Shown here: in pieces, positions 33,645-42,493 of the stretch | Layout: the number at the start of each line of letters is the position of its first letter | How positions within the stretch are numbered: position 1 is the first letter of the stretch | DNA from: Dorea_A amylophila | Lineage (GTDB): Bacteria; Bacillota; Clostridia; Lachnospirales; Lachnospiraceae | Direction of reading: 5' to 3' | DNA: 64,000 bases | NCBI RefSeq assembly: GCF_025567265.1 | Contig: NZ_JAOQJW010000007.1 | Span: 62,001 to 126,000 of the forward strand | The notes under the pieces: generated by a model | Seen by the model: the letters and a program-made list of their open reading frames with translations, nothing else | Databases searched by the model: none | What the model was told of the DNA's origin: nothing | Position numbers and translations under genes: made by a program

Positions 33645-34355
33645 CTAGTCTTCTTTTTTGTATTCTCCGTAATATTTGCCGTAATATTTGCTATAGTATT
33701 TATTTCCGTAATATTTATTCTGTTTCAGGTCTACCTTATTCAGTACAACTCCTAGGATCGGGCATCCTGCCAGTTCCAGCTGTTCTTTCACAACACGGGC
33801 ATATTTATAACTGATTTCTCTGGATGCTACAACCAGAACGGATGCATCACAGTTCTTTGCGATGACAGCAGCATCGATAACGTTTCCAAGAGGCGGCGCA
33901 TCGATAATCACATAATCGTATGCCTGTCTCGCACCATTTAACAACGCCTCGAATCGTCTGTTGCCGAGAAGCTCTGACGGGTTAGGCGGAACGACTCCGG
34001 CAAATGCTACATACAAGTTTGGCTCCTGTGTCTTCAGAATAATGTCTTTGATCTCAACCTGTCCGGACAGAAAATGTGACAATCCTTTTACTTCTCCCGC
34101 AACGCGGTGTCTTCCCATCAGTACCGACTTACGAAGGTCGGCATCCAGGAACAGTACTTTCTTTCCTGCCTCGGCAAGTGATGCTGCCAACTGTAATGTT
34201 ACGGTACTCTTTCCTTCGTTCGGTGTACAACTTGTGAATACGATCACTTTTTTGTCCGATCCGGAAAATTCAATATTGGTTCGCAGTGTCTTGTAGGATT
34301 CGTTACTGCGGTAATCATTAATTTCTTTTAGATTTTTTAAAATTACGTCTGCCAT
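33645..34355 (-). CDS. cpsD: Capsule tyrosine kinase CpsD/CapB (BY-kinase)
   Basis: 236 aa, cytoplasmic partner of CpsC. Walker A TPNEGKSTVT (about 44-53), Walker A' LFLDADLRKS (about 69-78) and Walker B DYVIIDAPP (about 142-150). The C-terminal tail carries a tyrosine cluster (YYGNKYYSKYYGKYYGEY), the autophosphorylation site that governs chain length. GGAGATAAGG precedes the ATG. All family features are intact. Confidence 0.93.
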   Translation of the reverse strand: MADVILKNLKEINDYRSNESYKTLRTNIEFSGSDKKVIVFTSCTPNEGKSTVTLQLAASLAEAGKKVLFLDADLRKSVLMGRHRVAGEVKGLSHFLSGQVEIKDIILKTQEPNLYVAFAGVVPPNPSELLGNRRFEALLNGARQAYDYVIIDAPPLGNVIDAAVIAKNCDASVLVVASREISYKYARVVKEQLELAGCPILGVVLNKVDLKQNKYYGNKYYSKYYGKYYGEYKKED

Positions 34356-34360
34356 GTTCC

Positions 34361-35149
34361 TTATCTCCTCTTCTGAACTGCTTTTCGGGATTCTCTCTGA
34401 TGTTTTGTTTTCTTAGATTTTGCTGCACCTGACTGGATTGGAATGGAAGTCAGTACATTTAATCCAAGGTAGTTCTCTACATCTTCCGGTGTCTTGATCG
34501 TATCGTCTAATAGATAGATCAGTGTGATGATGCCGGCTGCGATCACGAATCCGAGGATTCCACCAAGCATCATATTCTTCATCGTATTTGGCGAAGACGG
34601 AGAAGTCGGAAGGTTTCCTTCTTCTACGGTATTAACAGAGTCAACACTCATGATTTCTTTGATCTGTACACTGACTGCTTCTCTGACTGCATCTGCGATT
34701 TCTTTAGCCTGTTTTGGATTCGCACTTTCTACACTTACCGTCATGATACGAGTATCGGTTGGTGTAGATACGGAGATCATGTTGGCAAGCTCAGCTGGCT
34801 GCATCTTTAGATTCAGTACAGAGATTGTCTTCTCCAGTACCGGGCGGCTCTTTACCAGTTCCATGTAGTCCTTGGTCAGCATGCTGCCGGCTGTCAGCTC
34901 ACTGTAATTTGAAGAAGACGTTGTACTGTTTTCATCTTTTGCCAGTACATACATCTTGGTCACCGATGTATACATCGGTGTAACGAAGAGCTTTGTTCCG
35001 ACGAAAGCCACTAATGCCATCAGTATGGCTGCCAGTATAATAATATGTACTTTTGACAGCAGTACCCGGAACAGTTCGCCCAGGTCAATCGTCAGTTCAT
35101 CTTCTTCCACGATTCTTGGATTCATCTTTTCATAATTTTCCTGATTCAT
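34361..35149 (-). CDS. cpsC: Chain-length determinant / kinase activator (CpsC, Wzz family)
   Basis: 262 aa. An N-terminal membrane helix (about 35-55), extracellular loop (about 58-190) and a second helix (about 190-212, MMLGGILGFVIAAGIITLIYLL) followed by a basic cytoplasmic tail that would contact the kinase. The proline-rich stretch LPTSPSSPN just before helix 2 is the Wzz signature. It is required for polymer length control and export with Wzy and CpsD. Confidence 0.92.
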   Translation of the reverse strand: MNQENYEKMNPRIVEEDELTIDLGELFRVLLSKVHIIILAAILMALVAFVGTKLFVTPMYTSVTKMYVLAKDENSTTSSSNYSELTAGSMLTKDYMELVKSRPVLEKTISVLNLKMQPAELANMISVSTPTDTRIMTVSVESANPKQAKEIADAVREAVSVQIKEIMSVDSVNTVEEGNLPTSPSSPNTMKNMMLGGILGFVIAAGIITLIYLLDDTIKTPEDVENYLGLNVLTSIPIQSGAAKSKKTKHQRESRKAVQKRR

Positions 35150-35150
35150 C

Positions 35151-35876
35151 TTAATCTCTCTTCTTCAGCATTTCCTTCGCGTTGCTGTAGAATATCCTCC
35201 TTGTATAATCTTCTCCGTATCGTTTTTCTACGTGAGTGGCCGCCTTCTTCATCTTCGGCGGTCTGTGCTTTGTATCGTGTGCATCGGTTCCGACGCAGAA
35301 TACCAGGTCGCGGTTCATCAGCTCTTCGATGAACTTTCGGATCTTACGTCCGGATCCACCGGTGATGCTGTCTGCATTGACTTGCAGGTTCACACCCATA
35401 TCGCACAGTTCTTCCGCAAGCTCTACATCTTCGGCGATGCAGTGATAGCGCTCGACGTGCGCCAGTATGACTTCGTATCCTGCGAACTGCAGCTGCTGGA
35501 TCCCCTGTCTGATGTAGCTGTATGTCTGTGAGGGCGGGAATTCTACCAGTACATACTCTCTGCGGTTCATCGAAAGGATCTTTCCTTCTTTTAATTTGTC
35601 CGCAGCATCCTGTCCGAAATAGACTTCCGTTCCAAGGTATACCCGGAAGCGTTCATCGATCTCGTGTGCTGCTTCGCGCACAAGCTTTGCCCTTTCACGG
35701 AGCTTCTCTGCCGGTGCCTTTCCGCGGTGCGGATGGTGGTGAGGGGTTGCTATGATACACCGGATTCCTTCTGCGTATGCGATCTCAAGCATCTTCTTCG
35801 TCTCGGCAAGGTCTTTCGCCCCGTCATCGACTCCCGGCAGAATGTGGCAATGCATATCTATGTAACATTCTTTCAT
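35151..35876 (-). CDS. cpsB: Tyrosine-protein phosphatase CpsB (PHP family)
   Basis: 241 aa. MHCHILPGVDDGAKD (residues 8-22) holds metal ligands of the PHP fold; TPHHHPHRGK, LAHVERYH and GTDAHD supply the others. It removes phosphate from the CpsD tyrosine tail. GGAGTAACC precedes the ATG. It is the first structural gene of the locus, about 290 bases downstream of the main promoter. Confidence 0.93.
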   Translation of the reverse strand: MKECYIDMHCHILPGVDDGAKDLAETKKMLEIAYAEGIRCIIATPHHHPHRGKAPAEKLRERAKLVREAAHEIDERFRVYLGTEVYFGQDAADKLKEGKILSMNRREYVLVEFPPSQTYSYIRQGIQQLQFAGYEVILAHVERYHCIAEDVELAEELCDMGVNLQVNADSITGGSGRKIRKFIEELMNRDLVFCVGTDAHDTKHRPPKMKKAATHVEKRYGEDYTRRIFYSNAKEMLKKRD

Positions 35877-35964
35877 CTGGTGGTTACTCCTTTATTCTCT
35901 GCTTTTTTATCGGTTTCTTATAAGTTGGAATAAATTCATTATATCTTTTTCTTCTCTGTGCAAT

Positions 35965-35980
35965 TTTTTGCACACCAAAA
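35965..35980. promoter_or_regulatory. Palindrome in the capsule leader
   Basis: GTGCAAAAAATTGCAC on the minus strand: perfect arms GTGCAA/TTGCAC around four bases. It lies just downstream of the G9 tract in the transcript. A TATAAT about 20 bases further on could be a second -10 element, but its -35 is poor. Confidence 0.45.
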
Positions 35981-35982
35981 TA

Positions 35983-35991
35983 CCCCCCCCC
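35983..35991 (-). repeat. G9 tract in the capsule leader
   Basis: Nine G flanked by AATACC and TATT, so AATACC/GGTATT can pair with the tract in the loop. It sits about 110 bases upstream of the cpsB start and about 180 bases downstream of the main promoter, so it would be transcribed as part of the leader. Confidence 0.8.
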
Positions 35992-36175
35992 GGTATTCTT
36001 ATCATTTCATACCAATGGAAGGAAGGGTATCTCTCAAGCTCTTCGTATATTTATACATTTTATAAGTGTTATGTAATATCTCTATATTTGGCTTTCTGTC
36101 TTTAAAACACAAATAACTGGGATTATTATATATCATTTTTTGCCTACATCCCTCATCCATTCATAAACATGTATG

Positions 36176-36204
36176 ATTTTATCATACCTTTAAGCAGGCT
36201 TCAA
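36176..36204 (-). promoter_or_regulatory. Probable main promoter of the capsule locus
   Basis: On the minus strand TTGAAG, a 17-base spacer and TAAAAT. Transcription would start near 36168, leaving a leader of about 290 bases before cpsB that carries the G9 tract and a palindrome. No strong terminator is seen in the leader. No other good promoter was seen from here to 5.5 kb, but weak ones cannot be excluded. Confidence 0.6.
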
Positions 36205-36261
36205 CTATGTATCAACAATTTGTACAATTTTACCCATTTTTTGCCTTTTTTTCGACATGTT

Positions 36262-37137
36262 TTATACGTCCATCTCTTCTTCGTAGTACTTGATCAGTGC
36301 CTGGGTGCCGAGATCTCCGCAACCTTCTGCCTGGAGGAGTTCGTAGTTGGCAAGCACCTGGCTTAATACGTCCAGATTGAGATTGCTCATGTTCGCTTCG
36401 GTAAGGGCAAGCTTCATGTCTTTGACGAAGTGCTTCAGGAAGAATCCTGGTGCATAATCTCCTGCCAAAATCTTCGGGCCGAAGGTATCTAACTGCTTGC
36501 TTCCTGCCGCTCCGGTCGATACGGAATCAAGGACCGTCTGAAGATCCAGGCCTTTTGCCTTCGCATAGGTGAGTGCCTCGCAGACTCCGGATAAGGTGCC
36601 GGCGATCATGATCTGGTTCGCAAGCTTGGCGTGCTGACCGCAGCCGGATTCTCCCTGGTAGTTGATGTTGGTTCCCATCGCCTCGAATAACGGCATGCAG
36701 GCTTCGTAGTCTTCTCTGGAACCGCCGACCAGGATGGAGAGTGTACCGTTCTTTGCCCCGGTGTCACCGCCGGTGACCGGGGCGTCCAGTACGTGGAAGC
36801 CTCTTTTGGTTCCTTCTTCTGCGATCTTCTGGTCCAGCATCGGGCTTGTGGTCGTCATGTCGATCAGGTATGCGCCTTCTTTTGCGCTGTCTAAGATGTT
36901 GCCTGCATCGAAGTAGACTTCTTCTACGTCGGTCGGGAAGCCTACGATGGTGATGACTGCTTCTGCGTCTTTTACGCAGTCTGCGATGGTGTCGTGGAAG
37001 GTGGCTCCTTCGCTGATCACGTCTTCGACTTTGGATCTGGTTCTGGCGTAGATGTGTAATTCGAATCCTGCTTTCATGAGATTGCGGACCATAGATCTGC
37101 CCATGATGCCTACGCCGATGAATGCTATTTTGTTCAT
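36262..37137 (-). CDS. Beta-hydroxyacid dehydrogenase (3-hydroxyisobutyrate / tartronate semialdehyde reductase type)
   Basis: 291 aa. NAD(P) binding FIGVGIMGRSMVRNL (residues 5-19), substrate motif DAPVTGGDTGAKNG (about 117-130) and the catalytic lysine in GCGQHAKLANQ (about 164-174). Family members reduce tartronate semialdehyde or oxidise 3-hydroxyisobutyrate; the substrate here is not deducible. It ends about 55 bases from the capsule promoter and is transcribed in the same direction, with no clear terminator between. Confidence 0.85.
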   Translation of the reverse strand: MNKIAFIGVGIMGRSMVRNLMKAGFELHIYARTRSKVEDVISEGATFHDTIADCVKDAEAVITIVGFPTDVEEVYFDAGNILDSAKEGAYLIDMTTTSPMLDQKIAEEGTKRGFHVLDAPVTGGDTGAKNGTLSILVGGSREDYEACMPLFEAMGTNINYQGESGCGQHAKLANQIMIAGTLSGVCEALTYAKAKGLDLQTVLDSVSTGAAGSKQLDTFGPKILAGDYAPGFFLKHFVKDMKLALTEANMSNLNLDVLSQVLANYELLQAEGCGDLGTQALIKYYEEEMDV

Positions 37138-37159
37138 TGATTTTTCCTCCGTGTGTTGA

Positions 37160-37837
37160 TTACTCTTTTACTTTCTCCACTACTTCGCCCTGTCTCTTGT
37201 AGATGCTGTGTGCCGGTACGAATCCTCTGACGCTTGACAGTGGGTAGATGTTGCTGTGGCTTCCGATCACGGTTCCCGGATTCAGTACGCTGCCGCAGCC
37301 GACTTCTACTTCGTCTCCGAGCATGGCTCCGAATTTCTTAAGACCTGTCTCGATCCTTTCGTCTCCGGCTTTTACTACGACGAGTTTTTTGTCGGATTTG
37401 ACATTGGATGTGATGGATCCGGCCCCCATATGGGATTTGTAGCCGAGGATGGAATCGCCCACGTAATTATAGTGCGGCACCTGTACTTTGTTGAACAGGA
37501 TGACGTTCTTAAGTTCTGTCGAGTTACCTACGACTGCACCTTCGCCGACGATCGCATTTCCGCGAATGAATGCGCACTGGCGGACTTCTGCGTTCTTTCC
37601 GATGATCGCCGGTCCGTGGATGTAGGCTGTCTGGAATACGGTTGCGGATTTGGCGATCCATACGTCTTCGCCGACCTGATCGTATTCATCTGCCGGAAGG
37701 GTCTTTCCGAATTCTTTGATGAAGCCGCTGATCTTTGGAAGGATTTCCCATGGGTAGGTGGCTCCTTCGAAGATGTCTTTTGCGATGGTTTCATCCATGT
37801 GGTTGTAGAGGTTTTTGATGGTTAATTGTTCTGACAT
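37160..37837 (-). CDS. Left-handed beta-helix nucleotidyl-/acyltransferase-like protein (GlmU C-domain-like)
   Basis: 225 aa. Residues about 65-195 show hexapeptide repeats (VWIAKSATVFQ, IIGKNAEVRQ, IVGEGAVVGNS, YVGDSILGYKSHMGAGS). This resembles the acyltransferase half of GlmU/UDP-GlcNAc pyrophosphorylase, without the N-terminal uridylyltransferase. Bacteria of this group often annotate it as a UDP-N-acetylglucosamine pyrophosphorylase-related protein. Reaction unknown. It is 22 bases upstream of the dehydrogenase gene and 15 bases downstream of topB. Confidence 0.75.
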   Translation of the reverse strand: MSEQLTIKNLYNHMDETIAKDIFEGATYPWEILPKISGFIKEFGKTLPADEYDQVGEDVWIAKSATVFQTAYIHGPAIIGKNAEVRQCAFIRGNAIVGEGAVVGNSTELKNVILFNKVQVPHYNYVGDSILGYKSHMGAGSITSNVKSDKKLVVVKAGDERIETGLKKFGAMLGDEVEVGCGSVLNPGTVIGSHSNIYPLSSVRGFVPAHSIYKRQGEVVEKVKE

Positions 37838-37852
37838 GTTGGTTCTCCTTTT

Positions 37853-39898
37853 TTATTTTTTAGTTTTTCCGGTCTTTCTCACCGGCTTCTTATAAAACTG
37901 CGCTGCCTTATCATAGCACGCCCGCATCTGATACTGATTGTTCAGACCTTTGACTGCAAGTGTGCGTCTTGATACAAAATCATCCAGCTTTTTCATATAT
38001 TCATCTGATGTGATATCTCCGTCTGCCACATACGTCAGACCTTTTTCCCAGCTTGCCGTAAGTTCCGGGTTCAGGAGCGGCCGGATAGAATGGTCTACGA
38101 CATCGTAGATCATTTCCCCTAACATCGTCGGCGTGACGATCTGGGTCTTTTTATTGAGGGCCAGATATTTATTATTGAATAATTTCTTCAGTATCTCGCC
38201 TCTGGTGGCACTGGTGCCGATTCCGCTTCCTTTGATCTGGGCGCGGAGTTCTTCGTCTTCGATGAGCTGTCCTGCATTTTCCATGGCAAGGATCAGCGAG
38301 CCGGAATTATAGCGCTTCGGCGGCGAGGTCTTGCCTTCTTTGATGTCCAGGGACTGCACCGGAAGGGTCATGCCTTTCTTGAGGCTCTGGATCCTGGCGA
38401 AGAAGGCTGCATCAGTGTCTTTGTCCTCGGTACTGTCTGTATTATCGTTATTGTCGTTCTTCCTGCCCGGCACGCCTGTAACTTTCAGATAGCCTTCTTC
38501 TGCCAGTACTTTGAAGCTTGAGAAGAAGGATTCTTCTTTGATTTTCGTCACGATCGATACTTTCTGATAGACAGCCGGTGGGTAGAAGATACTTAAGAAT
38601 CGTCTTACAATCACATCATACACCCTCTGTGACAGATTCGGAAGTCCTTTTAGTGCTCCCATGCCCTGTCCGGTCGGGATGATCGCATAGTGGTCTGTGA
38701 TCTGTTTGTCGTTGACGTATCTCGTCTTCTCCAGTCCTTTGTGGCTGCCGAATTTCACGATATCCTGAAGATATGGCTTTGCCGGTTCGTACTGCATCAG
38801 ACCGTTCAAGTTCTTGTGGATCTCTTTTGCCACTGCTGTTGACAGCACGCGGGCGTCCGTTCTTGGGTAGGTGACGAGCTTTTTTTCATATAGTTCCTGG
38901 ATGATCCGGAGGGTCTCATCCGGGCTGATCTTGAACCGCTTGGAACATTCATTCTGGATCTCGGCCAGGTTGAATAATAACGGCGGGTTCTTCTTTTCTT
39001 TCTTTTTTTCTATGGACACGATCTGGCAAGTCAGGGGCTGGCTGGCGTCTGACTCGCTGTTGCTTAGGAAGCGGATCAGTTCTTCTGCCTTTTCCTTTTC
39101 TTTGAATCCATTTTCCTTATAGAGGTCGAAGGATTCGAACCATTTTGATCCTTTGACTGCCCGCCATTCGCCTTCGAATGTTGCCCCTTTCTCTCCGATG
39201 GTGCTTAGGACTCTGTAGAACGGGGTCTCTACGAATTCCCTGATCTCCCGTTCTCTGCGCACGACCATGCCGAGGACGCAGGTCATAACGCGGCCTACGG
39301 ATACGACAGAATATTTCGTATTCAAATAATTGGAGATGCTGTTGCCGTATTTCAATGTCAGAAGGCGGGAGAAGTTGATTCCCATCAGGTAGTCTTCTTT
39401 GGCTCTTAGGTAAGCCGATGCTGCCAGGTTGTCGTATTCTTTTAAGTCTTTTGCTTCTTTGATCCCGCGCAGGATCTCTTCTTCTGTCTGGGAGTCAATC
39501 CATACGCGGCGGCGGTTCTTGCCTTTTACGCCTGCCTGCTGCTCGACCAGACGGTAGATGTATTCTCCTTCCCGTCCCGAGTCAGTACAGACGTAGATGG
39601 TGTCTACGTCTGTGCGGTTCAGCAGTCCCGATACGATTCGGAACTGCTTTGACACTGCCGGAATGACTTCGTATTTGAATTCCTGCGGGATAAAAGGCAG
39701 AGTCTCAAGACTCCACCTTTTTAATGCCGGATCGTATTCTTCCGGATAACTCATTGTGACCAGGTGTCCGACGCACCATGTTACGATTGCTTCTGCTGAT
39801 TCGAGATATCCGTCTTTTCTCTGTGTATTGATATGCAATGCCTTGGCGAACTCCTGCGCTACGCTGGGTTTTTCGGCAATGTATAGTGATTTTCCCAT
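37853..39898 (-). CDS. topB: DNA topoisomerase III (type IA)
   Basis: 681 aa. N-terminal TOPRIM domain (LYIAEKPSVAQEFAKAL; DSGREGEYIYRLV around 105-117) and the catalytic Tyr in KKLVTYPRTDARVLS (about 340-354). The core domains end near 640, with a short basic tail; the extra zinc-finger C-terminus of TopA is missing. It relaxes or decatenates DNA. TopB-like enzymes occur in the chromosome and also on conjugative elements of Firmicutes; nothing here marks it as mobile. Confidence 0.93.
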   Translation of the reverse strand: MGKSLYIAEKPSVAQEFAKALHINTQRKDGYLESAEAIVTWCVGHLVTMSYPEEYDPALKRWSLETLPFIPQEFKYEVIPAVSKQFRIVSGLLNRTDVDTIYVCTDSGREGEYIYRLVEQQAGVKGKNRRRVWIDSQTEEEILRGIKEAKDLKEYDNLAASAYLRAKEDYLMGINFSRLLTLKYGNSISNYLNTKYSVVSVGRVMTCVLGMVVRREREIREFVETPFYRVLSTIGEKGATFEGEWRAVKGSKWFESFDLYKENGFKEKEKAEELIRFLSNSESDASQPLTCQIVSIEKKKEKKNPPLLFNLAEIQNECSKRFKISPDETLRIIQELYEKKLVTYPRTDARVLSTAVAKEIHKNLNGLMQYEPAKPYLQDIVKFGSHKGLEKTRYVNDKQITDHYAIIPTGQGMGALKGLPNLSQRVYDVIVRRFLSIFYPPAVYQKVSIVTKIKEESFFSSFKVLAEEGYLKVTGVPGRKNDNNDNTDSTEDKDTDAAFFARIQSLKKGMTLPVQSLDIKEGKTSPPKRYNSGSLILAMENAGQLIEDEELRAQIKGSGIGTSATRGEILKKLFNNKYLALNKKTQIVTPTMLGEMIYDVVDHSIRPLLNPELTASWEKGLTYVADGDITSDEYMKKLDDFVSRRTLAVKGLNNQYQMRACYDKAAQFYKKPVRKTGKTKK

Positions 39899-39927
39899 GT
39901 AATTGTGTTACTCCTTGGTGAGCCGAT

Positions 39928-40022
39928 GGGGACGGGAATTACTGGCTTTTTTCCTGTCCCTGATGGCTTTTATTTTTTTCTGTGCCGGAGGGACAGGAAA
40001 AAAGCCAGTAATCCCCGTCCCC
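39928..40022. repeat. Paired REP-like inverted repeat overlapping the 3' end of ppk1
   Basis: Two 34-base arms (39928-39961 and 39989-40022) are inverted copies with one mismatch, separated by 27 bases. Each arm starts GGGGACGGG and ends CTGTCCCT, a small palindrome-like unit. The right arm lies inside the ppk1 reading frame and codes the final residues of the protein. Two related single copies lie at 42141-42173 and 42458-42489. Confidence 0.8.
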
Positions 40023-42108
40023 GTTGGTCTTCTTCTCGGCCGCCATGCTGTGCTTCTTCCATGAAGACTGCCTGGGAGTCCACAGCTTTTATGCCGCCGG
40101 TCCGTTTCATATATGTGCCGTCTTTCTGCATGATCCTTGCTTTCACGTTATCACTTAACATGATCTTCAGGTCATGGTTGATCTGGCGTCTGATCTGCCC
40201 GTCTAATACCGGGCAGGCTACTTCTACTCTTTTTTCTGTATTCCTTGTCATCATGTCTGCGGAGCCGATATAGATCTTCTGCTCTTTGCCAGTTCCGAAG
40301 CTGAAGATACGTGGATGTTCCAGATAGCGGCCAACCACACTCATCACTCTGACATTTTCCGTAAATCCAGGCACTCCCGGTAGTATACAGCAGATTCCGC
40401 GAACAATCAAGTCTACCCTTACTCCGGCGCAGGAGGCCTCGGATACTTTCTTTATGAAGTCCACATCTGTCACGGAGTTCATCTTCATAATGATGCGTCC
40501 TTCGTTTCCTTTTGTAATCTCCTCGTCCATCATCTGTAAGATACGGCTTTTTAGGCTGACCGGTGATACGATCAGGTATTGATAGCTGCCCTGCAGATTG
40601 CCGATGGACATATTCTTGAAAAATTCTGCGGCGTCCTGTCCGATTCGCGGATCAGCAGTCATCAAGGACAGATCGGTATACATGGCAGCTGTCTTCTCGT
40701 TATAATTGCCGGTTCCGACCTGTGTGATATACTGGATGTCATTGCGGTTCCTGTATGTGATCAGACAGATCTTGGAATGCACTTTGTAACCGTCGAATCC
40801 GTAGATTACACGGCATCCGGCTTCTTCCAGACGTTCCGACCAGTCGATGTTGTTCTGCTCGTCAAATCTTGCACGCAGCTCGATCAGCACGGTGACTTCT
40901 TTTCCATTTTCCGCAGCTGCGCACAGGTATTCCACCAGTCTTGCCTTCTTCGCCAGGCGGTAGATGGTGATCTTGATCGTCATAACGTTCGGATCTGCCG
41001 CGGCATCTTTGATCAGCTTCAGGAATGGATCCATGCTTTCGTATGGGTAGAACAACAGGATATCATTCTTTTTCACCTGTTTTAACATGTTTCCGTCCTG
41101 TACATGTGCTGATTTTTGCGGGGAGAATGGTTCGTAGACCAGTGCTTTCTTCATGGACTCCGGGAGATTTCCTGCGATGGAGAACATATAATCCAGTTTC
41201 ATCGGCATCTTCGTGCGGAAGATCTGCTCCGGTGTGATCTTGAATTTCTTACAGAAGTATTCCTGCATTTCCGGTGTCAGTTTCTCCGCTGTTTCTAATC
41301 TTACTACCGCCATCCTGCGGCGTTTGTGCAGGGTACTCTGCATGAGTTTCCGGAAATCATCGGTAACCTCCAGTGCCTCATCGTCCGGAGATACGTCTGC
41401 ATTTCTTGTCACGCAGATGTAGTTCGGGTCGGATACTTCGTACTGGTCAAATACCAGATCCAGGTATTCCATGATGACTTTCTCCATGCGGATATAACGG
41501 ATGTCATGTCCCGGAAGCATCAGGATATCGGATACATAGGTCGGAACCGGTACGATTCCGAGGATCTGTTCTTTTTCTTTGTCGTCTTTATTCTTCCTGC
41601 TATTGATATGCTTCAGATTGGCTGTTACGTAGATATCTTTATTCATAAGATGCGGGAACGGGTGGCTGCTGTCTACGATCTGCGGAGACAGTACCGGCAG
41701 GATCTGCTCTTTGAAACATTTCTTAACATATTTCTTCTCGTCTGTCTCCAGTTCTTTAAAGTCCAGTCCGCAGACTCCGTATGGGGACAGTTCTTTCTTG
41801 ATCCCGGCGTAGGTCTTGTCACGTTCTTTATATAACGGGGCAACTGCTGCGTAGATCGCATCCAGCTGCTCCTGCGGTGTCATTCCCGACCGGCTGTCTC
41901 TGTGTCTGTCGTCTGTCTGCACCATGTCATAGAGACTTCCGACACGGATCATGAAGAATTCATCTAAGTTACTGGTGAAGATGGCTACGAATTTCATACG
42001 TTCTAATAGCGGCACGCTCTTATCTCTTGCTTCTTCCAATACACGCTGATCGAATCTCAGCCAGGAAAGTTCTCGGTTCTGTGTGTAGTTCAATAATTCT
42101 CGGTCCAT
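39970..42108 (-). CDS. ppk1: Polyphosphate kinase 1
   Basis: 712 aa. Reversibly makes polyphosphate from ATP. N-terminal domain NRELSWLRFDQRVLEEA (about 10-26), middle domains, and the two PLD-like catalytic domains with KVHSKICLITYR (about 450) and GTGNYNEKTAAMYTDL (about 472-487), which hold the autophosphorylated His region. The last about 20 residues (GRGLLAFFLSLRHRKK) are encoded by a REP-like repeat, not by conserved ppk1 sequence, so the natural C-terminus seems to have been extended by insertion. The operon link to the VTC polymer genes at 48 kb is not direct. Confidence 0.95.
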   Translation of the reverse strand: MDRELLNYTQNRELSWLRFDQRVLEEARDKSVPLLERMKFVAIFTSNLDEFFMIRVGSLYDMVQTDDRHRDSRSGMTPQEQLDAIYAAVAPLYKERDKTYAGIKKELSPYGVCGLDFKELETDEKKYVKKCFKEQILPVLSPQIVDSSHPFPHLMNKDIYVTANLKHINSRKNKDDKEKEQILGIVPVPTYVSDILMLPGHDIRYIRMEKVIMEYLDLVFDQYEVSDPNYICVTRNADVSPDDEALEVTDDFRKLMQSTLHKRRRMAVVRLETAEKLTPEMQEYFCKKFKITPEQIFRTKMPMKLDYMFSIAGNLPESMKKALVYEPFSPQKSAHVQDGNMLKQVKKNDILLFYPYESMDPFLKLIKDAAADPNVMTIKITIYRLAKKARLVEYLCAAAENGKEVTVLIELRARFDEQNNIDWSERLEEAGCRVIYGFDGYKVHSKICLITYRNRNDIQYITQVGTGNYNEKTAAMYTDLSLMTADPRIGQDAAEFFKNMSIGNLQGSYQYLIVSPVSLKSRILQMMDEEITKGNEGRIIMKMNSVTDVDFIKKVSEASCAGVRVDLIVRGICCILPGVPGFTENVRVMSVVGRYLEHPRIFSFGTGKEQKIYIGSADMMTRNTEKRVEVACPVLDGQIRRQINHDLKIMLSDNVKARIMQKDGTYMKRTGGIKAVDSQAVFMEEAQHGGREEDQRGRGLLAFFLSLRHRKK

Positions 42109-42140
42109 AGGGGCTTCCTCCGTTTCTTGCCATGGGCCAT

Positions 42141-42173
42141 GGGGACGGTGTTTTTGGTTTTTTCAGTGTCCCC
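42141..42173. repeat. REP-like palindromic unit
   Basis: Begins GGGGACGGTG and ends CAGTGTCCCC with an AT-rich middle. It is related to the units at 39928-40022 and 42458-42489 and lies 33 bases upstream of the ppk1 start. Confidence 0.65.
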
Positions 42174-42330
42174 ACCGGCACTTTGTAATCAGCGAGTTTA
42201 TTGTATACTTTATTATAGCAAAACCATCTTTTATTCTCAACACTGAGATGTATCGTGTTCAGACTTGTGATCGGATTTTGTATCGGCAGGCGGGACCGGC
42301 TTCTTTTCTGGAGATATAACGTATAAAAAG

Positions 42331-42376
42331 GGCGGGAACTGCGCCTTTTTACATGTTGCAGTTCCCGCCTTTTTAT
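42331..42376. terminator. Strong bidirectional-looking terminator
   Basis: GGCGGGAACTGC and GCAGTTCCCGCC form a perfect 12-pair stem; T-runs flank it on both sides. It would end the argH-asd transcript on the minus strand. The remainder of the 385-base gap between ppk1 and asd holds only REP-like units. Confidence 0.85.
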
Positions 42377-42457
42377 ATTTTATGCTTTCATCTTTTTTAT
42401 GTTTTTGCCTTTTTATGTCTTCGCCTTATGAATGCTAAGCAGGTGAGTGTACCACCA

Positions 42458-42489
42458 GGGACACTAAAAAAGCCGGATTTCCCGTCCCC
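42458..42489. repeat. REP-like palindromic unit next to asd stop
   Basis: Reads GGGACACT, an AT-rich centre, then CCCGTCCCC; in the opposite direction it matches the GGGGACGGG unit of the other copies. It ends four bases from the asd stop codon. Confidence 0.65.
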
Positions 42490-42493
42490 CTGG

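Noticed and set aside
37853..39898. topB as part of a conjugative element
   Set aside because: Flanked by ordinary metabolic genes, with no relaxase or transfer genes nearby.
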